A DNA stretch of 5,633 nt from Dehalococcoidia bacterium (lineage in GTDB: Bacteria; Chloroflexota; Dehalococcoidia; Dehalococcoidales; JAUWYK01). A model generated the notes under the pieces. The model made no database searches. It was not told the origin of the DNA and worked only from the letters and a program-made list of their open reading frames with translations. Below are positions 1 to 4,691 of this stretch, one piece after another. The stretch is from assembly GCA_030615865.1 (NCBI GenBank), contig JAUWYK010000094.1, forward strand, positions 1 through 5,633. Direction: 5' to 3'. Positions within the stretch are counted from its first letter, which is position 1. Every line of letters starts with the position of its first letter. Made by a program: the position numbers and the translations under genes.

Positions 1-81
1 GGCCCTCTTTCTTTACCTCCCCCCATAATAGGAATACATATCCATATCATGGAGAGGGGATTAAGGGGGTGAGGTAGATAG
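1..81. repeat. C/G-run imperfect inverted repeat downstream of the argF operon
   Basis: This non-coding end contains a C-rich arm (16-26, CCTCCCCCCAT) that pairs with a G-rich arm (49-59, ATGGAGAGGGG). Pairing runs over 11 positions with two mismatches and one G-T wobble, around a 22-base A+T-rich loop. The loop and its edge contain smaller near-palindromes, for example TCCAT 41-45 with ATGGA 49-53. It follows the stop of the leftward gene at 82, so it may fold at the 3' end of that transcript. Read on the minus strand, the CCCCTTAATCCCC-type run resembles C-rich dispersed palindromes I recall from Chloroflexota and cyanobacterial genomes. Only one copy is visible here, so the repeat status is inference. 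Confidence 0.35.
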
Positions 82-741
82 CTACTTCACCGCCGGTAGC
101 TCTTTGGCAAACTTCACACTGGGCGGCTCAATCTCAGTCCTGGCAACCTTCCTCAGCTCGCTAATGTTATCCCTGAAATCCCGGGCAAAGGCATTATATT
201 CCATGGCAAACCGGTTATACAGGTCTATGGTTTCCCGCGGCATCTCAACATTCTCCGCCACCTCACAAAATTGCTCTACAAATTCATAATAATGGCTGTT
301 TATCAACCATAGCTCATCCAAATAGGTGCGCAGGTAAACATCAAACCTCCTGGTTCTAATATCACTCTCCACCCTGCCGATAAAGCTACTACACCAGGTA
401 TTAAAAATCCGCTGCGCCACCTCACACTCCCTAGCCCAAGCCCACACTTTAGCATTATCAGTACTGAGCAGACTGCGGATAGCAACAAAGATAGACAGTG
501 ACGAATCGCCCATAAACCGGCGATTAAAATATCCAGCTAATTGCCTGAGCCGTTGCGAGGCAAGCTCAAGTTCCTTCTCCTTGGCACCGGTTACCGCCAT
601 GATTAAACCGATGATAAAGATAACAGCCAGAATGGTGGCTAGAACCCAAATTGGCCACTCATATTCATAACCAATCAGAGCCAGCACCCCTATCAAAACG
701 GGACACCAACCCCAGTTTACGATAGTCTTTAATACATACAT
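82..741 (-). CDS. Hypothetical membrane-anchored protein with two N-terminal transmembrane helices
   Basis: I do not recognise this 219-residue protein. Two hydrophobic segments, about residues 11-26 and 29-52, are joined by a very short acidic turn (around EYEW) and form a helical hairpin. The remaining roughly 165 residues are charged, probably alpha-helical and presumably cytoplasmic. They are rich in aromatic residues (for example W100, W102, W116, Y136, Y140, W145, Y151, Y152), with no catalytic motif or cysteine pair that I can identify. The ATG at 741-739 has a purine-rich GGGGG (747-751) just upstream, and this ribosome-binding stretch overlaps the TAG stop of argF. Only 9 bases separate the two genes, so they are almost certainly co-transcribed and perhaps translationally coupled. 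A role in arginine metabolism is possible from position alone but nothing in the protein shows it. Confidence 0.8.
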   Translation of the reverse strand: MYVLKTIVNWGWCPVLIGVLALIGYEYEWPIWVLATILAVIFIIGLIMAVTGAKEKELELASQRLRQLAGYFNRRFMGDSSLSIFVAIRSLLSTDNAKVWAWARECEVAQRIFNTWCSSFIGRVESDIRTRRFDVYLRTYLDELWLINSHYYEFVEQFCEVAENVEMPRETIDLYNRFAMEYNAFARDFRDNISELRKVARTEIEPPSVKFAKELPAVK

Positions 742-750
742 ACTATCCCC

Positions 751-1692
751 CTATCTATAGCCAGCCAGTGGTATCTCCAGACCTCCCAGTATTTCCGCCA
801 GCAGCGCTTTCTGCAGGTGCATCCTATTCTCAGCCTGGTCAAAGACCACTGACTTAGGACTATCTAAAATGCCCTCATCTACCTCCTCACCATGATGAGC
901 TGGCAAGGGGTGCATCAATATGGCGTCTTCCCTAGCTAAAGACAGGAGTTCACTATTTACCTGGTAGCTAGCAAATGTCTGACGTCGCTTCTCAGCCTCA
1001 GCCTCCTGCCCCATACTCATCCACACGTCAGTATAAACGACATCAGCCCCACTAACCGCCAGGCGCGGCTCCTCAGTGCAAACTATCTCAGCACCACTAT
1101 CCATAGCATAATCTTGAGCCAGACGCAATATTCTGTCCTGAACAGCGTAGCCAGCCGGGGAAGCAATCCTGAAATTCATCCCAGTAAGTGAGGCTGCCAG
1201 CATAAGACTGTGAGCCACATTGTTACCATCACCGACAAAGGCTAAGGTCAAGCCGTTTAGCTCCCCCTTCCTCTCATAAATAGTAAGCAGGTCAGCCAGA
1301 GCCTGGCACGGGTGTTCCAAGTCAGACAGGGCGTTTATCACCGGTACCCTGGAGTAGCCAGCCAGAATCTCTAAAGTCTGGTGAGAAAAGGTGCGGGCAA
1401 CAATAGCATCTACATAGCGACTGAGCACTCGAGCTACATCTGGAACCGACTCACGCTCACCCAGACCAACCTCAGCCGGAGATAAGCAAATGGTATACCC
1501 GCCTAGCTGTCGCATAGCTACTTCAAAGCTAACCCGTGTCCGCAGAGAGGGCTTCTCAAACATGATGGCTAAAGTCTTTCCGCTAAGCATAGAAAGCCAG
1601 CCCCTGGCTTTCATATCTACTGCGTTTGATATGAGTAACCGAATATCCTCGCTGGTGAGGTCGGATACCGAAAGTAAGTCCTTCCCCTTCAA
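751..1692 (-). CDS. argF: Ornithine carbamoyltransferase (TTG start)
   Basis: This cytoplasmic enzyme transfers the carbamoyl group from carbamoyl phosphate to ornithine, giving citrulline, in arginine biosynthesis. At 313 residues it has normal family length. The carbamoyl-phosphate motif SLRTR is at residues 49-53 and HPCQ at 127-130. The ornithine-binding loop DVWMSMGQE (222-230) has the SMG signature, and the C-terminal arginine is R290. These favour ornithine over aspartate as substrate. The usual HCLP motif reads HPLP (261-264), so the cysteine normally found there is proline. The start is a TTG at 1692-1690: a GGGGG ribosome-binding stretch lies 5 bases upstream, the protein aligns from its first residues with the family, and the first in-frame ATG is only codon 27. 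It is the first gene of a leftward operon with the membrane protein ending at 82. An anabolic role is assumed, because no arcA or arcC is visible. Confidence 0.93.
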   Translation of the reverse strand: MKGKDLLSVSDLTSEDIRLLISNAVDMKARGWLSMLSGKTLAIMFEKPSLRTRVSFEVAMRQLGGYTICLSPAEVGLGERESVPDVARVLSRYVDAIVARTFSHQTLEILAGYSRVPVINALSDLEHPCQALADLLTIYERKGELNGLTLAFVGDGNNVAHSLMLAASLTGMNFRIASPAGYAVQDRILRLAQDYAMDSGAEIVCTEEPRLAVSGADVVYTDVWMSMGQEAEAEKRRQTFASYQVNSELLSLAREDAILMHPLPAHHGEEVDEGILDSPKSVVFDQAENRMHLQKALLAEILGGLEIPLAGYR

Positions 1693-1697
1693 ATCAA

Positions 1698-1702
1698 CCC
1701 CC
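1698..1702 (-). promoter_or_regulatory. Ribosome-binding site deciding the argF TTG start
   Basis: GGGGG on the minus strand lies 5 bases before the TTG at 1692. A second TTG at 1697-1695 reaches a TGA two codons later, so it cannot be the start. The in-frame region upstream is closed by a TAG at 1719-1717. Confidence 0.6.
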
Positions 1703-1718
1703 AGGTAAAAAATGCTCT

Positions 1719-1758
1719 ATTATACTCTACAGTATATCACGAAAAAATAACTATTCAA
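1719..1758 (-). promoter_or_regulatory. argF promoter with extended -10 box
   Basis: On the minus strand TTGAAT (1758-1753) is followed after 16 bases by TATACT (1736-1731). The latter is preceded by TG one base upstream (TGATATACT), giving an extended -10 element. Transcription would begin near 1724, leaving a leader of about 32 bases. A second, perfect TATAAT lies at 1724-1719 with no good -35 and could be an alternative start. The positions match sigma-70-type consensus; use in the cell is inferred. Confidence 0.6.
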
Positions 1759-1771
1759 GCAGAATGCTTGA
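1755..1771. promoter_or_regulatory. Palindrome between divergent -35 boxes, possible operator
   Basis: TCAAGC (1755-1760) and GCTTGA (1766-1771) form a perfect 6-base inverted repeat around AGAAT. The left arm covers most of the argF -35 (TTGAAT on the minus strand) and the right arm most of the phosphatase -35 (TTGACA). A protein bound here could occlude both promoters. However, part of the symmetry follows automatically from two TTGA sequences facing away from each other, so an operator role is only a possibility. Confidence 0.35.
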
Positions 1772-1795
1772 CACAATACGAAGAAACTATCTAAT
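1768..1795 (+). promoter_or_regulatory. Promoter of the histidine-phosphatase gene
   Basis: A perfect TTGACA -35 box (1768-1773) is followed after 16 bases by TCTAAT (1790-1795), five of six matches to the -10 consensus. An alternative -10 is TAATAT at 1792-1797 with an 18-base spacer. Transcription would begin near 1802, about 42 bases before the start codon. It points away from the argF promoter. Confidence 0.6.
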
Positions 1796-1843
1796 ATGCG
1801 AAAAAGCTAAGAAGAAACGGCGACAGAAATAAGGGTTGACAAA

Positions 1844-2476
1844 ATGACACAAATTATTTTGGCAAGACACGGGGAAACTGAATGGAACTTGTCAGAGGTA
1901 TTTAGAGGAAGAATTGATGTTGAGCTGAATGAAACTGGAATGAAACAGGCAAAACTGTTAGCCGAACATTTAAGCGACTTAAAGATAGATGCCGTTTACT
2001 CATCTCCATTAAAGCGAGCGTTAAAGACGGCGGAAATGATTGCTGGCTATCATAAACTTGATGTAGAGGTTACCGCCGGTCTTATAGATTTTGATTATGG
2101 AGAGTGGCAAGGCTTGCCTCACCAAGAGGTAAAAGATAAATATAAAGAGCTTTATGCGGAATGGATTAACAACCCTCACCGGGCAAAAATACCTGCTGGT
2201 GAAAGCCTAACTGAGGTCAGGAAAAGAGCCGTTGCTGTGGTGGATAGTGTAATAGCCAAATATGAGGGCACTGTAGTCTTGGTATCTCACCGGGTGGTGA
2301 ATAAAGTTTTAATATGTGCTTTGCTAGGGCTGGACAATTCTCACTTCTGGAGCATAAAACAAGATATAGGTGGAATTACAATTTTTATTTATGAAAACAA
2401 ACGATTCATACTTACTGAGCATAACAATACCTCTTATTTGAAACCTATTCAGAAAGCTCTGCTCAGTGATTTTTAA
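1844..2476 (+). CDS. Histidine phosphatase family protein (phosphoglycerate mutase-like, broad-specificity type)
   Basis: This 210-residue protein belongs to the cytoplasmic acid-phosphatase/phosphoglycerate-mutase superfamily, which works through a phosphohistidine. The nucleophile motif ARHGET is at residues 7-12, with R8 and H9. Phosphate-pocket residues are R21 (in FRGR) and R58 (in SSPLKRA), and the second histidine is H149 in VSHR. The usual acidic proton donor in the L-x-E-x-x-F-G segment aligns with D82 of LIDFDYGEW, so Glu is replaced by Asp. The residue after the second histidine is Arg, not the more common Gly. The size and C-terminal HNNTSYL segment recall alpha-ribazole phosphatase (CobC)-like and GpmB-like members, but the substrate cannot be told and no cobalamin genes are nearby. 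The ATG follows AAGGG (1831-1835) by 8 bases. Base composition is about 39% G+C by hand count, well below neighbouring genes, and may indicate transfer. Confidence 0.9.
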   Translation: MTQIILARHGETEWNLSEVFRGRIDVELNETGMKQAKLLAEHLSDLKIDAVYSSPLKRALKTAEMIAGYHKLDVEVTAGLIDFDYGEWQGLPHQEVKDKYKELYAEWINNPHRAKIPAGESLTEVRKRAVAVVDSVIAKYEGTVVLVSHRVVNKVLICALLGLDNSHFWSIKQDIGGITIFIYENKRFILTEHNNTSYLKPIQKALLSDF

Positions 2477-2481
2477 TCACT
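2465..2481 (+). terminator. Weak hairpin over the phosphatase stop codon
   Basis: AGTGATT (2465-2471) and AATCACT (2475-2481) form a perfect 7-base stem with a TTT loop. The TAA stop (2474-2476) lies in the loop and right arm. It is followed only by CTTTAA, a short T-rich run, so termination would be weak. It is the only structure I see between this gene and the next. Confidence 0.35.
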
Positions 2482-2482
2482 C

Positions 2483-2511
2483 TTTAACCCAGCAGCAATA
2501 GATGATACAAT
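2483..2511 (+). promoter_or_regulatory. Promoter of the YtxG/YtxH-like pair, extended -10
   Basis: TACAAT (2506-2511) is preceded by TGA, giving a TGn extended -10. A poor -35 (TTTAAC, 2483-2488) lies 17 bases upstream. The start of transcription would be near 2518, leaving about 30 bases before the ATG at 2548, enough for the GGAGG ribosome-binding site at 2534-2538. Confidence 0.5.
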
Positions 2512-2547
2512 AGAGTAAAGTACTTGTAGAAATGGAGGCGCTAGCTA

Positions 2548-2835
2548 ATGGGCATCGATTGGTTCCGGGACTTGATTATTTGTATTTTGGGGCTGGTGGC
2601 AACGGGAGTGCTCATCTTCATTGCTGTGTTATTATATTTATTTTACCGCAGGACGAGGTCTATACTAGATTCAATAGAAACTAGCTCCAGAACTATACGA
2701 GGTATTACCTCCTATGTAGGGGGCGAGGTAGCTAAACCTCTGATTCAGGTGGTAGCCCTCATTCAGGGTATACGTCAAGGAATCGACACAGTGAGTAAAT
2801 TTTTTAAGAAACAGGAAGGGGGAAAAGATGGCTAA
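2548..2835 (+). CDS. Small single-pass membrane protein, DUF948/YtxG-like
   Basis: This 95-residue protein has one strong transmembrane helix at about residues 9-33, followed by basic residues (RRTR, 34-37) that suggest the C-terminus is in the cytoplasm. A predicted helical segment (38-82) follows, then a lysine-rich tail. The stretch from VAKPLIQ to the KFFKK (61-88) resembles the end of DUF948 proteins such as Bacillus YtxG. The match is by eye and the protein is short. The ATG has a clear GGAGG 9 bases upstream. Its last 8 bases overlap the start of the YtxH-like gene, so the two are translated from one message, as ytxG and ytxH are in the Bacillus csb40 general-stress operon. No enzymatic residues are visible; a structural or stress-related envelope role is inferred. 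Confidence 0.82.
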   Translation: MGIDWFRDLIICILGLVATGVLIFIAVLLYLFYRRTRSILDSIETSSRTIRGITSYVGGEVAKPLIQVVALIQGIRQGIDTVSKFFKKQEGGKDG

Positions 2836-3064
2836 TGATAATTCAGGCGCTGGTTTTGCTATCGGGTTCGTCTTGGGAGCAGTTGTTGGTCTAGCTATTG
2901 GGTTTCTCTATGCCCCAAAACCAGGGGAAGAAACAAGGGAGCTATTAAAAGAGAAGGCGGAAAAGGTAAGAGGGAAAGCAGCCGAAGTTGCCGAAAAGGT
3001 GAAGGAAACTGCCGCCGAGGCGAAGAAGAAGGCACAAGAAAAGCTGAAGGAAGTAAAGGAATAA
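2828..3064 (+). CDS. YtxH domain-containing protein (general-stress type)
   Basis: This 78-residue protein has a glycine-rich membrane helix (residues 8-28, with G-x3-G-type spacing) followed by the family signature YAPKPGEETR (28-37). It then carries a long Lys/Glu/Ala helix to the C-terminus. From residue 41 the helix shows an 11-residue periodicity (41-51, 52-62, 63-73, then part of a fourth), with small or aliphatic residues at matching places (V47, V58, A69; A51, A62, L73). This resembles the amphipathic repeats of group 3 LEA-like proteins. The ATG lies inside the end of the preceding gene, with a strong GGAAGGGGG (2814-2822) 5 bases upstream. YtxH proteins are known as general-stress proteins in Bacillus, but their molecular function is not established. 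It is probably anchored in the inner membrane with the helix in the cytoplasm. Confidence 0.88.
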   Translation: MANDNSGAGFAIGFVLGAVVGLAIGFLYAPKPGEETRELLKEKAEKVRGKAAEVAEKVKETAAEAKKKAQEKLKEVKE

Positions 3065-3123
3065 GCAAAGTAAGTCTCTAACCATAAATGGTAAATTTGG
3101 TAATTAGGCTCACCTAAATGCCT

Positions 3124-3148
3124 AACCAGCCTGACGGGGGTTTATTTA
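3124..3148 (+). terminator. Possible weak terminator after the YtxH-like gene
   Basis: AACC (3124-3127) and CC (3130-3131) can pair with GG (3136-3137) and GGTT (3139-3142) around a TGAC loop. A 2-base bulge on the left and 1 base on the right make this an imperfect six-pair stem, followed by TATTTA. The T tract is interrupted, so this is a weak candidate. The rest of the spacer 3065-3198 shows only short competing inverted repeats (TTAGGC 3104-3109 with GCCTAA 3120-3125; ACCAT 3081-3085 with ATGGT 3088-3092). Confidence 0.28.
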
Positions 3149-3244
3149 CATCGCTCGAGTTAGCCGCGTGGTAGGTTCCGCACCTTAAACGCCGTATAGT
3201 GCTCAACAAGCCTATCCCGTTGGCAACTCCCAACAAAACCATAC

Positions 3245-3249
3245 AGGGA
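3245..3249 (+). promoter_or_regulatory. Ribosome-binding site favouring the TTG start of the transporter
   Basis: AGGGA lies 9 bases before the in-frame TTG at 3259. The upstream in-frame GTG at 3199 has no purine-rich ribosome-binding stretch in the 20 bases before it, and a TATAGT (-10-like) at 3195-3200 overlaps it. Confidence 0.4.
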
Positions 3250-3258
3250 CGGCAGAAC

Positions 3259-4350
3259 TTGGACACAGCAAAGAGTGCATTCACAAGACATCGGCGCCTA
3301 ATATTCTTTATTCTAGGCATAATTATAGTTTTTTGGCTTCTCTACGCTTTGAGAACTGCCATATTCCCCTTTGTCCTTGGCCTGGTGCTTGCCTACCTTT
3401 TGCTGCCAGTTATTTCCTGGGTTGAGAAAAGGCTACCTCGCCAGGGCAAGTGGCTGCAAACTAAGCGAGTCTCCTTAATAATGCTGACCTTCATAATACT
3501 TTTGGGGCTGGTTGGCTTTTTCTCTTACTTCATCGTTACGGCGGTGATTAATGCCTTTTCGGTTATTGTGCAGAATGCACCGGAGTATATCTCTGCTAGT
3601 CTACTCAGATTACGGGAGTGGGCTGGATTCCTTCGGCAACAGTTCCCTCCAGAATTCCAGCAGCAGGTAGACCAATTTGTTCTGGCGGCTGGAGTAGCAC
3701 TGGGTAATGTAATACGAGAAACCTTCATAAGAGGAGTTTCGTTTATACCATCCACCCTTAGCATGATGTTTGGTTTTGTTGCCCTACCCATTTTTCTCTT
3801 TTACATCTTGAAGGACTCGGAGAAATTAAACAGAGTTTTTTATTCGGCTCTCTCACCCTGGGTAGCTGAGCACATTAAAAATATTATCTCAATTATTGAA
3901 GGAGTACTGGGACGATATATTCGCGCCCAGTTAATGCTCGGGTTTATCGTGGCTTACTTTTGTCTTGTTGGGTTACTTATTCTAGGGATAGGGATAGAGT
4001 ATGCCCCAGCGCTAGCTGCCTTTGCCGGAGTAACCGAGCTCATCCCAACGCTAGGACCCTGGATTGGTGGCGCCGCCGCAGTAATAGTCACCCTGGCTAT
4101 AGCCCCGGAAAAGGCAATCTGGGTAGCTCTTCTCTTCCTTGCGGTTCAGCTGCTAGAGAACAGTTTACTTGTGCCCAGAATTCAAGGTGCTTACCTGCGG
4201 ATACACCCAGCCATCGTTATTTTTCTGCTTGTTTTGGGAGCTTATATTGCCGGCTTCTGGGGGATATTACTGATTGTCCCGTTGACAGCCACCATCGTGG
4301 AAATCTACAAATATGTGCGTCAAAGCATAAAAGTGGAGGAAGCTCAGTAA
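3259..4350 (+). CDS. AI-2E family transporter (PF01594-type polytopic membrane protein)
   Basis: This integral membrane protein belongs to the family named after the E. coli autoinducer-2 exporter TqsA (YdgG). Members export varied or unknown substrates and some act as ion antiporters, so the cargo cannot be named. Numbered from the TTG start it has 363 residues, normal for the family. Hydrophobic segments are at about 13-30, 34-54, 73-100, 163-184, 222-246, 266-303 (two) and 315-345 (two). A soluble-looking helical insert lies at 105-160. Signature pieces include RYIRAQLMLG (219-228), ELIPTLGP (260-267), and N301 with P306 in the ENSLLVPRI segment. No ATG occurs near the N-terminus. TTG 3259 has AGGGA 9 bases upstream; GTG 3199 would add 20 polar residues but has no ribosome-binding site. 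The DUF4342 gene follows after 37 bases and is probably co-transcribed. Confidence 0.9.
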   Translation: MDTAKSAFTRHRRLIFFILGIIIVFWLLYALRTAIFPFVLGLVLAYLLLPVISWVEKRLPRQGKWLQTKRVSLIMLTFIILLGLVGFFSYFIVTAVINAFSVIVQNAPEYISASLLRLREWAGFLRQQFPPEFQQQVDQFVLAAGVALGNVIRETFIRGVSFIPSTLSMMFGFVALPIFLFYILKDSEKLNRVFYSALSPWVAEHIKNIISIIEGVLGRYIRAQLMLGFIVAYFCLVGLLILGIGIEYAPALAAFAGVTELIPTLGPWIGGAAAVIVTLAIAPEKAIWVALLFLAVQLLENSLLVPRIQGAYLRIHPAIVIFLLVLGAYIAGFWGILLIVPLTATIVEIYKYVRQSIKVEEAQ

Positions 4351-4387
4351 CCGCCGACCTTGAATTAGCCGATGAAGGAGATTAGAA

Positions 4388-4651
4388 ATGACTACTAACG
4401 AAAAGTTTACCATTTCAGGAAGCCAGCTAGTAGAGAAGATTAAGCAACTGGTACATGAAGGGAACATCAGAAAGGTCCGCGTGCTACACGAAGGGCGCAC
4501 CATATTAGAAATTCCACTATCGATAGGCGCGCCAGCGGTAGCAATAGGAATTCTGGCTGCCCCGGTTCTAGCCGCCCTAGGTGCTTTTGCCGCCCTAGTA
4601 ACCGAATGCACCATTGAGGTGGAGAGAACAGAAAAATCCCAGAAGGAATAG
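4388..4651 (+). CDS. DUF4342 domain-containing protein
   Basis: This 87-residue protein matches the DUF4342 pattern throughout. An N-terminal helix ends in LVHEGNIRKV (21-30, the EGN-x-R family hallmark), and a strand pair leads into TILEIPLSIG (38-47). A hydrophobic Ala-rich segment (48-72) follows, then a final strand TIEVE (75-79). The function of DUF4342 is unknown. In some proteins it sits beside a UBA/TS-N-like helical domain, which is absent here. The hydrophobic stretch could be a membrane helix or a buried helix; peripheral or integral membrane association is inferred. The ATG has AAGGAG (4375-4380) 7 bases upstream. It lies 37 bases after the transporter with no terminator between, so a functional link with it is possible. 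A hairpin covers its stop codon. Confidence 0.87.
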   Translation: MTTNEKFTISGSQLVEKIKQLVHEGNIRKVRVLHEGRTILEIPLSIGAPAVAIGILAAPVLAALGAFAALVTECTIEVERTEKSQKE

Positions 4652-4661
4652 ACTCCTTCTG
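4640..4661. terminator. Perfect 8-base stem-loop spanning the DUF4342 stop codon
   Basis: CAGAAGGA (4640-4647) and TCCTTCTG (4654-4661) pair perfectly around a 6-base loop that contains the TAG stop. On the plus strand no T run follows (CCATGCCTCC), so it is not a standard intrinsic terminator for this gene. On the minus strand it is followed by GGATTTTTC, which looks more terminator-like, but no leftward gene reads into it here. It may instead protect or process the 3' end of the message. Confidence 0.4.
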
Positions 4662-4676
4662 CCATGCCTCCCACTC

Positions 4677-4691
4677 TGTTATAATTAAACT
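4677..4691 (+). promoter_or_regulatory. polA promoter, perfect extended -10, predicted leaderless start
   Basis: TGTTATAAT (4677-4685) is a perfect extended -10 box. If its last T is at -7, position +1 falls on 4692, the A of the polA ATG. No Shine-Dalgarno sequence is present in the bases before the ATG, which fits a leaderless message. The -35 region (TTCTGC, 4657-4662) is poor and overlaps the hairpin arm of the upstream gene, as is common when an extended -10 is present. Confidence 0.6.

Noticed and set aside
1..26. Minus-strand ATG at 26-24 with an open frame to the window edge
   Set aside because: Only 26 bases are visible, there is no clear ribosome-binding site before it, and it lies in the C/G-run repeat.
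1836..1841. A second TTGACA just before the phosphatase start codon
   Set aside because: No -10 box occurs at the right distance downstream and it would initiate inside the coding region; the TTGACA at 1768 is better placed.
3160..3190. A tRNA-like fragment in the spacer (GGTTCCGCACC)
   Set aside because: No acceptor, D or anticodon arms can be built around it.
3114..3320. A 68-codon minus-strand frame covering the spacer before the transporter
   Set aside because: It overlaps the transporter start antisense, and its Arg/Cys-rich product shows no domain.
3960..4385. A 141-codon open frame on the plus strand
   Set aside because: It lies in another frame inside the transporter gene, has a low-complexity Ser/Arg/Cys-rich product with no family resemblance, and no ribosome-binding site.
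4267..4674. A 135-codon open frame on the minus strand
   Set aside because: It is antisense to the transporter end and the whole DUF4342 gene, both of which have convincing family motifs; its product looks like a shadow translation.
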